Positions 45,622 to 55,256 of a DNA stretch of 64,000 nt are shown piece after piece (the stretch's first letter is position 1; every line of letters starts with the position of its first letter). Made by a program: the position numbers and the translations under genes. The DNA is from Fulvivirga maritima (lineage in GTDB: Bacteria; Bacteroidota; Bacteroidia; Cytophagales; Cyclobacteriaceae). The notes beneath the pieces were generated by a model. The model made no database searches, was not told the DNA's origin, and saw only the letters and a program-made list of their open reading frames with translations. The stretch covers positions 3,343,001 through 3,407,000 of the forward strand of contig NZ_CP089980.1 of NCBI RefSeq assembly GCF_021389955.1, given 5' to 3'.

Positions 45622-46146
45622 ATGACCTTTAAGAGCCCAGAGCATTTTCATAATAAAACCGGTTTTATTTTTCATGTAGTGTTAGCACTGCCTCTTACCG
45701 CTTTTGCTTTTCTTTTTCTTGAAATAAAGAATAATGGCAGAACAGCGGTGCTACAAAGCGAATCGGTAAATAATGCCATCCAGATTATTTTTCCGGTGGT
45801 AACGGCCTTGATATTTATTTATGGATATAGAAAGTTTAAAAAATCATCTAGAGATATAAAGGCTAATACACTGCCAGACAAGCTTTCTTTCTATTTTGAT
45901 GTGACCATGAAGTTCTACATCATTTTAGGTATTACTTCGGTTATATTGGTGTTAGGGCTTTACCTTACAGCACTGCCGGTATTTATTTTAAGTTATGTGT
46001 TTCTGTTGTTTTTTATGTCTTTACAAAGGCCCACACCTCAGAAATATGCTAAAGACTTACCTTTAAAAAAGGCTGAACGAGACGTGATTTTGAATAAAGG
46101 AAGTTTCGCAGAATTAGAAAATTTAGATCAGCAGTCAGCCGATTAA
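45622..46146 (+). CDS. Small integral membrane protein of unknown function
   Basis: The 174-aa product has four likely membrane helices (about residues 14-33, 49-67, 94-113 and 116-135) and a charged C-terminal tail of about 35 residues. A basic loop (YRKFKKSSRDIK) separates the second and third helices. I recognise no family. It is divergent from tetR (68-base gap) and stands alone. Confidence 0.7.
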   Translation: MTFKSPEHFHNKTGFIFHVVLALPLTAFAFLFLEIKNNGRTAVLQSESVNNAIQIIFPVVTALIFIYGYRKFKKSSRDIKANTLPDKLSFYFDVTMKFYIILGITSVILVLGLYLTALPVFILSYVFLLFFMSLQRPTPQKYAKDLPLKKAERDVILNKGSFAELENLDQQSAD

Positions 46147-46224
46147 ATACCCAGCAGAGGCACCGTAGATTATAATAAAAACTACTATCAGGCCGATGAT
46201 AACAGTGATGACTCTCTTTTTCAT
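46135..46224 (-). CDS. Possible 29-aa single-helix membrane peptide
   Basis: ATG at 46224-46222 on the minus strand opens MKKRVITVIIGLIVVFIIIY..., one hydrophobic helix after a basic start, ending in SAGYLIG and stop at 46135. It overlaps the end of the convergent membrane gene by 12 bases. The composition is that of a real small membrane peptide, but the short length makes chance possible. Confidence 0.35.
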   Translation of the reverse strand: MKKRVITVIIGLIVVFIIIYGASAGYLIG

Positions 46225-46379
46225 AGGGATGGTGGTTAGCGGTTATACTTTTAAGACAATCAAATCTTTTCAAAGGTTGCTTTGGTAGAAAGAAAAAATG
46301 CTTTCTTAATGAATGCTTCAACCCTATTTAATAATGATAATGTACTAATAGTGTGTAGCTACAATACTATATTTGCCGC

Positions 46380-47651
46380 ATGTCTAAAGTATTAATTATT
46401 ACATACTACTGGCCACCCAGTGGAGGAGGAGGAGTACAAAGATGGTTGAAGTTTACCAAATACCTGCCTGAGTTTGGTTGGGAACCATTTGTGTATACCC
46501 CGGAGAATCCCCACTTTGAGGTGAAAGACACCAGCCTGGAAAAAGATGTTTCTAATCATGTAGAGGTAATCAAATTTCCCATCTGGGAGCCTTACTATCT
46601 GATAGATAAGTTCAAGAAAAAGGGCCATAATCAGCAGAGTGATGTGGTGAAGAAAAGTAATACAGGCCTTTTTACAAAATTAATGCTTTGGGTACGCGGT
46701 AATTTCTTTATTCCTGACCCCAGGAAGTTCTGGTTGAAACCTTCGGTAAAGGTTATTGCTGAGATATTACAATCGAACGGGATAGATAAGGTCATCACTA
46801 CAGGGCCGCCACATAGTATGCACTTAATTGGTCTAAAACTAAAGCAGAAATATAACATCCAATGGATAGCTGACTTTCGTGATCCTTGGTCTAAATGGGA
46901 GCTGTTAGATACGTTTCATCTTTCATGGTGGGCCAGAAGGAGGCATGAGAAACTGGAAAGGAAAGTGTTAGATAACGCAGATAGAGTAATGTCTGTGAGT
47001 AAGAATTTTGCCGGAGAGCTGGCGGAGATAGCTGGTAGAAAAGTAGAAGTAATTACCAATGGCTTTGATCATGATGAGTTTGATCAGCATGCTCATTTGG
47101 AGCCAGATGAATTCATTATTCGCCATGTGGGAGTAGTAGATGAATTGCGTGATCCTCGACCTGTGTTGAAGGCTATTAAGGAATTACACAATGAAGGCAA
47201 GTCTTTTAAGCTGGAGTTTATAGGTAATGTTAATAAAACACTGCAGCTAGAGATAGAAAATGATGAAGCATTGAGTCAGTTAGTTACGGTGAAACCATAC
47301 ATGCCTCATGCTGAAGTATTAAAGATGTACAGACGCTCAGCGGTGCTATTGCTGCTATCTTCTTACAGTAAAAATGCGCCAGGCCATATACCAGGTAAGT
47401 TGTTTGAATACCTGGCTTCGGAGAGACCTATATTAGCATTAGGCTCTACAGAAGGTGACTCGGCAGAAATTATTAAAGAAACCGGTGTAGGAGTAGTCTG
47501 CGGTCCTGATGAGGTGCAGAAATTAAAAGATGCCTTGGTACAGATGCATGAAGACTATGCCAGTACCACTAGCAAGCCTACCCCTGATGTTTCACGCTTT
47601 TCGCGAAGAAATCTCACCAAAAAATTAGCTGATTTGCTTAATGAGTTATGA
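46380..47651 (+). CDS. Glycosyltransferase family 4
   Basis: The 423-aa GT-B enzyme has an N-terminal acceptor domain starting ITYYWPPSGGGGVQRWLKF, a characteristic glycine-rich loop of GT4 proteins, and a middle stretch WIADFRDPWSKW. The C-terminal nucleotide-sugar domain shows IRHVGVVDELRDPRP and FEYLASERPILALGSTEGDSAEI, with the conserved Glu region of GT4. It likely adds a sugar to a surface polysaccharide or lipid-linked glycan. It overlaps the aminotransferase gene by 4 bases. Confidence 0.88.
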   Translation: MSKVLIITYYWPPSGGGGVQRWLKFTKYLPEFGWEPFVYTPENPHFEVKDTSLEKDVSNHVEVIKFPIWEPYYLIDKFKKKGHNQQSDVVKKSNTGLFTKLMLWVRGNFFIPDPRKFWLKPSVKVIAEILQSNGIDKVITTGPPHSMHLIGLKLKQKYNIQWIADFRDPWSKWELLDTFHLSWWARRRHEKLERKVLDNADRVMSVSKNFAGELAEIAGRKVEVITNGFDHDEFDQHAHLEPDEFIIRHVGVVDELRDPRPVLKAIKELHNEGKSFKLEFIGNVNKTLQLEIENDEALSQLVTVKPYMPHAEVLKMYRRSAVLLLLSSYSKNAPGHIPGKLFEYLASERPILALGSTEGDSAEIIKETGVGVVCGPDEVQKLKDALVQMHEDYASTTSKPTPDVSRFSRRNLTKKLADLLNEL

Positions 47652-48748
47652 GTGTACCTTTCATAGACCTACAGCGACAATACCTGAGAGTGCAGGCGGA
47701 GGTAGATAATGCTATAAAAGAAGTTTTAGCTGGCGGGTGGTATATTGGAGGAGCCGTGGTTACTGAATTCGAACAGAAGTTTGCCGAATATATTGGAGTA
47801 GATCAGTGTGTTTCCTGCGGTAATTGTACTGATGGTTTAGAACTGCTGCTTCGTGCTTATGATATCGGCCCTGGTGATGAAGTGATAGTGCCAGCCTTTA
47901 CCTGGATTACAGATGCAGAAGTAGTCTCTTTAGTAGGAGCTAAAGTCGTTTTTGCGGATATTCTTCCAGACGAATTCACTATTGATCAGGATAGTTTAGA
48001 GAGTAAAATTACCGGAAATACTAAGGCAATAATTGCCGTTCATCTATATGGCAATCCATGCAGAATGGAGGCTATTATGAGTGTAGCCAAGAAATATGAT
48101 CTTAAAGTAATAGAGGACTGTGCCCAGTCTGCAGGAGGCACGTATAAAGGGAAAAGATTAGGAGCTTTAGGTCATGCTGCTGCTTTTAGTTTTTATCCTA
48201 CCAAAAACTTAGGAGCTTATGGAGACGGAGGTGCTATCACCACTAATGATGAATCATTGGCAGAAAAGTTAAGGCTAATGTCTAACCATGGACAGCAAGA
48301 AAGAGACAACCATATAATAGAAGGAAAAAATAGCCGACTTGATCCGATACAGGCCGCTGCCCTTTTGATTAAATTAAAATATCTTGATCAGTGGAATGAT
48401 AGGAGAAGAGCCATAGCAGCTCAATACACCTCCCAATTGTCAGAAATGGACGGCATCATATGTCCACAGCCATCAGCTGATCACATATATCATATTTATG
48501 GCATAAGAGTAGAAAATAGAGAGGCCCTGAAAACTCACTTAAGCCATTATAAAATTCAAACGGCAATACATTACCCCAAAGCCTTACCAGAACTAGCTGC
48601 GTACTCCCATTTAAAATTGTCTATGCACCAATATCCGGTATCTGGTAATCTAGCCACACAAGAACTCAGCCTGCCTGTATTTCCAGAATTAACCGATGAT
48701 GAAGTAGCCGAGGTAATTAGAGGGGTGGGGTTATTTTTTGAAAAGTAA
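47648..48748 (+). CDS. DegT/DnrJ/EryC1/StrS-family sugar aminotransferase
   Basis: The 366-aa PLP enzyme has the family start VPFIDLQRQYLRVQAEVDNAI, the phosphate-binding GNCTDGLEL (about residue 57), ITDAEVV, the EDCAQSAGG stretch with the PLP-ring Asp, and the Schiff-base lysine Lys186 in FYPTKNLGAYGDGG. These enzymes put an amino group on a nucleotide-linked keto sugar. An amino sugar in the local polysaccharide is therefore expected. The 3' end overlaps that of the convergent flippase gene by 18 bases. Confidence 0.92.
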   Translation: MSVPFIDLQRQYLRVQAEVDNAIKEVLAGGWYIGGAVVTEFEQKFAEYIGVDQCVSCGNCTDGLELLLRAYDIGPGDEVIVPAFTWITDAEVVSLVGAKVVFADILPDEFTIDQDSLESKITGNTKAIIAVHLYGNPCRMEAIMSVAKKYDLKVIEDCAQSAGGTYKGKRLGALGHAAAFSFYPTKNLGAYGDGGAITTNDESLAEKLRLMSNHGQQERDNHIIEGKNSRLDPIQAAALLIKLKYLDQWNDRRRAIAAQYTSQLSEMDGIICPQPSADHIYHIYGIRVENREALKTHLSHYKIQTAIHYPKALPELAAYSHLKLSMHQYPVSGNLATQELSLPVFPELTDDEVAEVIRGVGLFFEK

Positions 48749-50218
48749 GGCCCTGAATTGATTTAATAAGGCTACAAGTGTTTGATTAAAAGAAGGTGAT
48801 AATTTTAACCACCAAATAAGGGGAATGCAGATAATAGAAAAACTTCCTGATTTTATAATAACATCTACCCAAAATAAAGAGGCATTGGGTATTTGTAAGG
48901 TAATGAAGGTAGATAGCGAAACCAGTAGCAAAATACCGAAGTAGTTTCTGCTAAATGGTTGCATTTTGAATTTAACTAATATGAAGAAATACCTTAAAAG
49001 GTGAAAAATAACTATTGAGGTCATGGTAGCAAACGCTGCACCTTCTATACCATACTTTGGAATAAAGTACATGTTGGAAATGAACGTTACAATTAGCAGG
49101 ATAATAGAAAGTAAGGTGTCGATTTTATAATATTTACTATTCAATATTATGGCTCCATTTATACCGAAGCTTACTTCAACCATTTTGGAAGTTCCTAAAA
49201 GAGCAAATACCATAAAACTATCATGATATACCTCTGGAAGGAATATAATTATGCTGTCATAATTTACTATTATCAAACAGAATATTAATGAGCAGAGTAG
49301 TAATTGATAGAGTGCAGTTTTTTTGTATAATTCACTCAGAGTTTTGAAGTCATCATTTTTTGCGGCTTGAGCAGCTAATACATTAGATGTTCTTGAAATA
49401 GATTGGGCAGGAACTGTAATTACGGTACTTATGTAAAACGCAATAGAGTAGATAGCTACTTGATCAAGACCAATATATTTACCAACCATAAGTATGTCAA
49501 TTCTATTAATGAGGTATACTGATAGCCCACTAATTATAGTGAAGGCTCCGAATCCATACATTTTTTTCAGCATTTCTATATTAGAGCTTCCAAAGCGAAA
49601 TGATATTTTGAGCTCTTTTAAATAAATAATATATGCTAAAGCCAGTATTGACATTAGAGTTTGTCCCCCTACATATAAATAAAGAAAGGTGGTAAGACCA
49701 AAAAAATCTAAATAATAGAGCAATACTAGAATTAACCATACTATTCTCAATAAGATGAAGTTTAGAAAAGCAGGCACTTCATTTTTGAAAATTACTCTTA
49801 AGTAAGCATCAAAAAGATTGAAAAAGATTAATGAAGAGAAGAATGGTATCACCAAATAAAAGTATTTGGTAAAGAGCTTTGATTTTTCTGAGTATGTAGC
49901 AATAAAATAGTCTTTAAAAAGAAAAAGTGAGGCTGTAGCTAGAATTAGCCCAAAAACACTAATCAACAAACCGATTGATAAGCTAATATTTTTCTTTTCG
50001 TTTTTAATATGAGGATGAAAGCGCACCAAAATATTACCTGTTCCTAGCTGGGCGAATTGTGCTACAACAGATGATGCCGACATTAGAATTCGGGTAAGTC
50101 CTAATTCTTCTTCTGTTAAAATATTAGGAAATATTAGGATGGTGTTAACGTAACCTAATCCAATACCTATAAATAAAATGATCGAAAAATTAAGACTACT
50201 TTTACTAACTATGCCCAA
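48731..50218 (-). CDS. Wzx-type polysaccharide flippase (MOP superfamily)
   Basis: The 495-aa protein has about 12-14 membrane helices through its length and no large soluble domain. The N-terminus (SLNFSIILFIGIGLGYVNTILIFPNIL) and internal stretches such as VAIYSIAFYISTVITVPAQS are typical of O-antigen/exopolysaccharide translocases that flip lipid-linked oligosaccharides. It is the only gene of this block on the minus strand, with starts and stops interleaved with the plus-strand genes. Confidence 0.88.
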   Translation of the reverse strand: MGIVSKSSLNFSIILFIGIGLGYVNTILIFPNILTEEELGLTRILMSASSVVAQFAQLGTGNILVRFHPHIKNEKKNISLSIGLLISVFGLILATASLFLFKDYFIATYSEKSKLFTKYFYLVIPFFSSLIFFNLFDAYLRVIFKNEVPAFLNFILLRIVWLILVLLYYLDFFGLTTFLYLYVGGQTLMSILALAYIIYLKELKISFRFGSSNIEMLKKMYGFGAFTIISGLSVYLINRIDILMVGKYIGLDQVAIYSIAFYISTVITVPAQSISRTSNVLAAQAAKNDDFKTLSELYKKTALYQLLLCSLIFCLIIVNYDSIIIFLPEVYHDSFMVFALLGTSKMVEVSFGINGAIILNSKYYKIDTLLSIILLIVTFISNMYFIPKYGIEGAAFATMTSIVIFHLLRYFFILVKFKMQPFSRNYFGILLLVSLSTFITLQIPNASLFWVDVIIKSGSFSIICIPLIWWLKLSPSFNQTLVALLNQFRALLFKK

Positions 50219-50306
50219 GGGAGAGTGAATTCTTTAAAATGCAAAATTATGATAAGTTTGTAGTATACAAGTATTCTCAGGTTAAATTTATCTTTACTCT
50301 AATAAA

Positions 50307-51230
50307 ATGAATGTTTTTTTGTCTGTGTATGCCATTGTAGTGAGTTATAATGGAAAGCAATGGCTGGAAAAGTGCTTATCTAGCTTGCAAGGCAGTGAGT
50401 ACCCGGTATCCATTATCGTGGTGGATAATGGATCTACTGATGGAAGCGTTGAATTAATAAAAAGGAAATTTTCAAATGTTAAACTTATTGTTAGTAAGGA
50501 TAATCTGGGATTTGGAAAAGCCAATAATCTAGGCATAAAACATGCCTTGTTAAATAATGCAGACTTTGTTTTCTTACTAAATCAGGATGCATGGGTAAAA
50601 AAAGATTGTATAGGTAAGTTGGTGGATTGTTCTCTTAGAAATGGGGATGCCGGTATAGTGAGTCCTGTGCAAATGGATGGGTCTGGGATGAGAATGGATA
50701 ATAAATTCAAGCAACATGTTGAGAAATATTTGATTGAAGGTGATATTTCTGAGCTTGACCAGGAGTTTATTAATACTACTGCTAAAGTAGAATTTGTAAA
50801 CGCTGCAGCTTGGTTAATTAAAGTTGACTGTATTCTGCAGGTTGGGGGCTTTAACCCGTTATTCCCACATTATGGAGAGGATAATGAATATACAGGCAGA
50901 ATTCATTATCATGGTTATAAATTATACGTACAAGCAGGAGCCTTGATTAATCATGATAGAGATCAAAAGGAGGACGATTTTGGTTATATAGGGTGGAAGA
51001 ACAGGGAGTATGTATCCTTTATGAAACACCTTTTAAATATTAATAAATCTTATACATCATGTGTGTGGGTGTGTATTGATAAATTTGCCAGAGAGGTGAT
51101 TTACTTTACCATAAAAGGTAAATTAGCCCATGTATTTGGAGAAATAGCTGCTTCTCTTAAAATATTGGTTCGTTTAAATGCTTTAAAAAGGAATAGAGAA
51201 GAGGCTAAAAAAACAGGAGTATTTTTATGA
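50307..51230 (+). CDS. Glycosyltransferase family 2
   Basis: The 307-aa GT-A enzyme has VSYNGKQWLEKCLSSL near residue 13, VVDNGSTDGSVELI (about 40-53), and FLLNQDAWV as the DxD-like site. FNPLFPHYGEDNEYTGRIHYHG contains the ED acceptor-binding motif (about 187-208). This matches the rhamnosyltransferase-like WbbL group. There are no membrane helices. It overlaps the next GT4 gene by 4 bases. It starts 88 bases after the divergent flippase. Confidence 0.88.
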   Translation: MNVFLSVYAIVVSYNGKQWLEKCLSSLQGSEYPVSIIVVDNGSTDGSVELIKRKFSNVKLIVSKDNLGFGKANNLGIKHALLNNADFVFLLNQDAWVKKDCIGKLVDCSLRNGDAGIVSPVQMDGSGMRMDNKFKQHVEKYLIEGDISELDQEFINTTAKVEFVNAAAWLIKVDCILQVGGFNPLFPHYGEDNEYTGRIHYHGYKLYVQAGALINHDRDQKEDDFGYIGWKNREYVSFMKHLLNINKSYTSCVWVCIDKFAREVIYFTIKGKLAHVFGEIAASLKILVRLNALKRNREEAKKTGVFL

Positions 51231-52417
51231 GGATAGGAATGTTTTTAGATACCAACTTCCCCCCAGATTCAAGGGTGGAAAATGAAGCAGTAAGTTTAAT
51301 AGAGGCAGGTCATGATGTCTATTTGTTTTCACTCAATTATGATAAAAGAAAAAACGAGGAGATAATAAGAGGAATAAAAGTTAGAAGATATGATGTTGGC
51401 AAGCTTGTTTATAAGCTATCAGCTTTAGCTTATACTTTTCCTTTTTTTCACTGGCTAATACAAAATAAGCTTTCACAATTCATTGATACTGTACAACCAG
51501 AGGTGTTGCACATTCATGATATGGTGTTGGCGGAAGCTATTTTTAAAGTGAATGAAAAATTCAATTTACCAGTAGTACTTGATCTTCATGAAAATAGACC
51601 TGTAATAATGCAAGAATATTCTCACCTAAAGACCTTTCCTGGTAAATATCTAATTGATGCCAGTAAATGGCAGCATAAACAGGAAGAGTTCATAGAGAGA
51701 GCTGATAAGGTAGTCTTAGTAACCAAAGAAGCAAAGGAAGAAGCGCTAACCTATAAGGTTAGTGCTGAAGACAAGTTTGTAGTATTACCTAATACCATTC
51801 ATCTAAATATTTTTAAGAAATACCCACTTAATCCAACTATTGCACAAAGGTTTGATGGCCGTTTTAATATTGTCTATACAGGAGATACTGGTTTAAGAAG
51901 AGGAACTGATACCGCCATAGAGGCAATTAATATTTTGAAGGAGGATATACCTGAAATTCATCTGATATTGGTCGGGAGAAATACTGAAGATGAAGTATTG
52001 AAAGAAATGGTTAGAAGTATGTCTTTGCAAGATTATGTGAGTTTTGAAGGTTGGCAAGATGTATCACTTTTTCCTTCTTATATAGATGCAGGAGATGTTT
52101 GCATTTCTCCTTTAAAAAGAAACCTTCATCATGATACTACTTTTGCCAATAAAATATTTCAGTATATGGCTATGGAAAAAGCATTATTAGTATCAGATTG
52201 TCCTGCACAAGAGAATGTGATAAAATCAGAAGAGTGTGGATTAGTACATGAAGCCAATAATGCCAATGATATGGCAGATAAGATTAGAAGGCTATATAAT
52301 AATCCTAAATTAAGAGTTGCTTTAGGCAAGAATGCATTAGAAGCTGTTTTTGCTAGGTGGAATTGGGATGTTACCAAGCAGGAACTTATATCTATGTACG
52401 ATAATTTTGAAGCATGA
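51227..52417 (+). CDS. Glycosyltransferase family 4
   Basis: The 396-aa GT-B enzyme has the N-terminal loop DTNFPPDSRVENEAVSLIEAGHDVYLFSL, a middle DLHENRPVIMQEYSH, and the C-terminal donor domain with IVYTGDTGLRRGTDTAIEA, ILVGRNTEDEV, SFEGWQDV and CISPLKRN. It probably acts in the same glycan pathway as the two glycosyltransferases upstream. It ends the transcription unit. The next 145 bases hold no gene. Confidence 0.87.
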   Translation: MRIGMFLDTNFPPDSRVENEAVSLIEAGHDVYLFSLNYDKRKNEEIIRGIKVRRYDVGKLVYKLSALAYTFPFFHWLIQNKLSQFIDTVQPEVLHIHDMVLAEAIFKVNEKFNLPVVLDLHENRPVIMQEYSHLKTFPGKYLIDASKWQHKQEEFIERADKVVLVTKEAKEEALTYKVSAEDKFVVLPNTIHLNIFKKYPLNPTIAQRFDGRFNIVYTGDTGLRRGTDTAIEAINILKEDIPEIHLILVGRNTEDEVLKEMVRSMSLQDYVSFEGWQDVSLFPSYIDAGDVCISPLKRNLHHDTTFANKIFQYMAMEKALLVSDCPAQENVIKSEECGLVHEANNANDMADKIRRLYNNPKLRVALGKNALEAVFARWNWDVTKQELISMYDNFEA

Positions 52418-52562
52418 ATAAAAGCCTTAACTGACCAGTATTTGTTATCTGAGAACTGAAATATTACCATTAAGATTTTTGTCTAAACAAGGGCTTTTCA
52501 GGGTGTAAAATATACCCCATTGCTTAGGTTAGTGGCATTCCAGGTGTTTTGTTGATAGAAAA

Positions 52563-53120
52563 TTACTTCACTCTACCCGGGTTGTCATTAATGAAGGCTT
52601 TCCAGCTTTTAGCTTTCTGGGTTTGGTTGCCATTTTGGAAGTGATGGCAAACTGCTACGGCTAGTGCATCGGTAGCATCTAGTAGCTTGGGCATTTCTTT
52701 GAAATTAAGTAATGTCATAAGCATATGAGCCACTTGTTCTTTTGAGGCATTTCCATTACTGGTTACAGATTGCTTTACTTTTTTAGGGGCGTATTCTGTA
52801 ATGGGAATTTCTCTCGCCAGGGCAGCAGCCATAGCCACACCTTGGGCTCGCCCCAGTTTGAGCATAGATTGTACGTTTTTACCATAAAAAGGAGCTTCCA
52901 GTGCTACTTCATCAGGAGTGTAGTCTTCTATTAAACTACTTACTCTTTCAAATATTTTCTTCAACTTAAGTTCGTGGCCAGAATATTTACCCAGATGTAT
53001 CACTCCGAATTGTAATAGCTCTATGGCTTGGCCTTTTACGGTGATTAATCCATAACCCATTACATTAGTACCAGGATCTAGTCCTAAAATTATTCTTTCG
53101 CTTTCTTTTTTTTCTCTAAT
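52563..53120 (-). CDS. ruvC: Holliday junction resolvase RuvC (start uncertain)
   Basis: RuvC cuts Holliday junctions during recombination. The first ATG in frame (53060) would begin inside the active site and lose the first catalytic Asp, because the codons before it read ERIILGLDPGTNV. The second acidic site is VALEAPFYGKN and the last is DATDALAVAVCHH. The frame is open upstream but shows no ATG, GTG or TTG. ATT at 53120 is the nearest unusual start. A GTG at 53128 would start MSKLEKKKESERIILG if the A8 run near 53106-53113 had nine A. A base missing from that run, in the read or in reality, is likely. Confidence 0.85.
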   Translation of the reverse strand: MREKKESERIILGLDPGTNVMGYGLITVKGQAIELLQFGVIHLGKYSGHELKLKKIFERVSSLIEDYTPDEVALEAPFYGKNVQSMLKLGRAQGVAMAAALAREIPITEYAPKKVKQSVTSNGNASKEQVAHMLMTLLNFKEMPKLLDATDALAVAVCHHFQNGNQTQKAKSWKAFINDNPGRVK

Positions 53121-53145
53121 TTGCTCACTGGTGCAATTTAGGTAT

Positions 53146-54081
53146 ATGGCGTGGGTTAAAAAAGCTTCGGCTAAGGATATAGCTTGGGTTGGAGCTAAGC
53201 TAGTAGTAATAATAGGTATAGTTACATTTATTTTTTTTAAGCTAAAGGATAATCAACTTGAGTTGAAACAAGCATTGAATTATTTGGCTTTGAGTTTTAA
53301 GAATGCTCCTTTTACCATGATATTACTCATATTGCTAATGCCACTAAACTGGGCGTTAGAAGCTGTAAAGTGGAAGTTGCTGGTAGGAGCGCATCAAAAT
53401 GTAAAATTTGTAAATGCCTTTAAAGGTGTGCTACTGGGGCTCAGTTTAAGTTTTATAACACCTCATGGTATTGGAGATTATTTTGGAAGAATACTTACTC
53501 TCAATACTAAAAATCGGATGCAGTATGTAGGAAGTATTCTCATTGGCAGGGTTTGCCAAATGGTGCCTACTTTACTTTTCGGCATTATAGGTATACATTA
53601 TGTTTGGTTTGAAGGTCAGTTTTTTCTGATCATTTTTCTGACTTTAATAATAGGTTTTGTGCTGCTTTTTAGATCGCATGTATTTAAATATGCCACTAGG
53701 TACAGTGTGTTTAATCAGTTTTTTGTCGCGATTAAGTATTATTCAAAAAGGCTTTTGTTATTGGTGATGGGGGTTTCAATATTGAGATATATTGTGTTTT
53801 GTTCTCAGTTTTTGATTTTGCTAAACTTATTTTTACCGCAGCTGAGCACTAAAATTCAGTTTGCCGGTGTCACCTGGATATTCCTGGCCAAATCGGTAAT
53901 ACCTACATTTAATTTCCTTAGTGATTTGGGAGTACGTGAATTTTCAGCTATGTATTTTTTTGAGAAATATCAGGTAGATCTGTCTATGGTGTTTAGCGCC
54001 AGCATGGGTATATGGTTGTTAAATATTTTACTACCAACATTACTGGCCGCTCCATTAGTTTTTAAAGCCAAGCGTCAATAA
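53146..54081 (+). CDS. Lysylphosphatidylglycerol synthetase-like/UPF0104 membrane protein
   Basis: I use ATG 53146 (311 aa). The GTG at 53131 is only 3 bases from the divergent ruvC GTG. The protein has about 8 membrane helices and the UPF0104 pattern: EAVKWKLLVGAH after the second helix, SLSFITPHGIGDYFGRI, GRVCQMVPTLLFG, and SDLGVREFSAMYFF near the C-terminus. This is the membrane part of the MprF/AglD group, thought to move lipids or lipid-linked sugars. Here it stands beside glycosyltransferases, which fits a lipid-carrier role. Confidence 0.8.
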   Translation: MAWVKKASAKDIAWVGAKLVVIIGIVTFIFFKLKDNQLELKQALNYLALSFKNAPFTMILLILLMPLNWALEAVKWKLLVGAHQNVKFVNAFKGVLLGLSLSFITPHGIGDYFGRILTLNTKNRMQYVGSILIGRVCQMVPTLLFGIIGIHYVWFEGQFFLIIFLTLIIGFVLLFRSHVFKYATRYSVFNQFFVAIKYYSKRLLLLVMGVSILRYIVFCSQFLILLNLFLPQLSTKIQFAGVTWIFLAKSVIPTFNFLSDLGVREFSAMYFFEKYQVDLSMVFSASMGIWLLNILLPTLLAAPLVFKAKRQ

Positions 54082-54082
54082 C

Positions 54083-55192
54083 ATGTTAGTAATAGGAGGT
54101 ATAATTATTTTTTATAGTTTGTTATTGCTAATCCTTCTGGTGGCTTGGAATAGCATAAAAATAAATCATCAGAATGTAGACCAGCCATTAATTGGTTTTA
54201 GTGTTATTGTACCATTTAGAAATGAAGAAAATCGACTAGAAGGTCTTCTGAATTCTATTAAAAACCTTAACTATGACAATGATAGTTATGAAATTATTTT
54301 TATCAACGATCATTCTACAGATAGTTCGGTATCTATAATTGAGAATTTTGCCAAAAGCCATTCTAAGAAGATCAATATCTATCATTTAGATGCTGATCGA
54401 GGTAAAAAGGCCGCTATAAAGCTAGGGATCAGTCAATCTTCCTTTGATCATATAATTACTACCGATGCTGATTGTAGCTTCTCAGCAGGATGGCTACAGA
54501 GTTATTCTAATCAATATGCAGGCACTGCCAATGTTCTAGTATTCGGGCCTGTTACATTTTATAATGAAAGCACCCTTTTTGAAAAACTTCAGACAATAGA
54601 ATTTGCTAGCCTTATAGGTACAGGAGCAGCCAGCTTACAGCTGAAAAAACCTAACATGTGTAATGGAGCCAATTTTAGTTTTAAAAAGGAAGCCTTTTAT
54701 CAGGTAGGAGGGTATGAGGGAAATGAGGAGCTGGCCAGTGGAGATGATGAATTTTTAATGCATAAAATCTATGGCTTTTATAAAGGAAAAGTTTCTTTTA
54801 ACAAAGACAATGATGCCATAGTAAAAACGTTACCATTACGGAGTTGGAGGGCGTTTTATTATCAAAGGAAAAGGTGGGCGAGCAAGTGGAAGAAATATAC
54901 CCGTTTTTCTACCATAGTTACTGCACTTTTTGTAGCCTTAGCTAATCTTGCAGTAGTGATGGCGGCAGTATTGGTGATGATAAATTTTAGTGTTTATAGT
55001 TGGTTAGTAGTTCCTTTATTTTTAAAGGTTTTCATAGAAGCATTATTCATAGGTAGGGTAATGCGTTTTTTGAAAAAGCCTTTCAATTTGTTCCATTTCA
55101 TGGTTTTGGAATTATCTTATCCTGTCTATGCACTATTTTTCGGAATAGCTGCTAACTTTGGCACTTATATCTGGAAGGATAGAAGGCACTGA
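54083..55192 (+). CDS. Membrane glycosyltransferase family 2
   Basis: The 369-aa product has an N-terminal membrane helix (1-22) and a GT-A domain with VIVPFRNEENRLEGLLNSI, INDHSTDSS, TTDADCSF (DxD), and the processive-type QRKRWASKW. Two or three C-terminal helices follow (about 285-360). The layout is that of processive, polymer-forming GT2 enzymes such as chitin or cellulose synthase relatives, although shorter. It begins one base after the UPF0104 gene. The phosphatase gene starts downstream after 64 bases. Confidence 0.85.
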   Translation: MLVIGGIIIFYSLLLLILLVAWNSIKINHQNVDQPLIGFSVIVPFRNEENRLEGLLNSIKNLNYDNDSYEIIFINDHSTDSSVSIIENFAKSHSKKINIYHLDADRGKKAAIKLGISQSSFDHIITTDADCSFSAGWLQSYSNQYAGTANVLVFGPVTFYNESTLFEKLQTIEFASLIGTGAASLQLKKPNMCNGANFSFKKEAFYQVGGYEGNEELASGDDEFLMHKIYGFYKGKVSFNKDNDAIVKTLPLRSWRAFYYQRKRWASKWKKYTRFSTIVTALFVALANLAVVMAAVLVMINFSVYSWLVVPLFLKVFIEALFIGRVMRFLKKPFNLFHFMVLELSYPVYALFFGIAANFGTYIWKDRRH

Positions 55193-55256
55193 CCTCAATT
55201 CTCTTTTATTCCCGAATTTACTATCTTGTGAACGGAGGGCGAAGGCAGATAACTAT

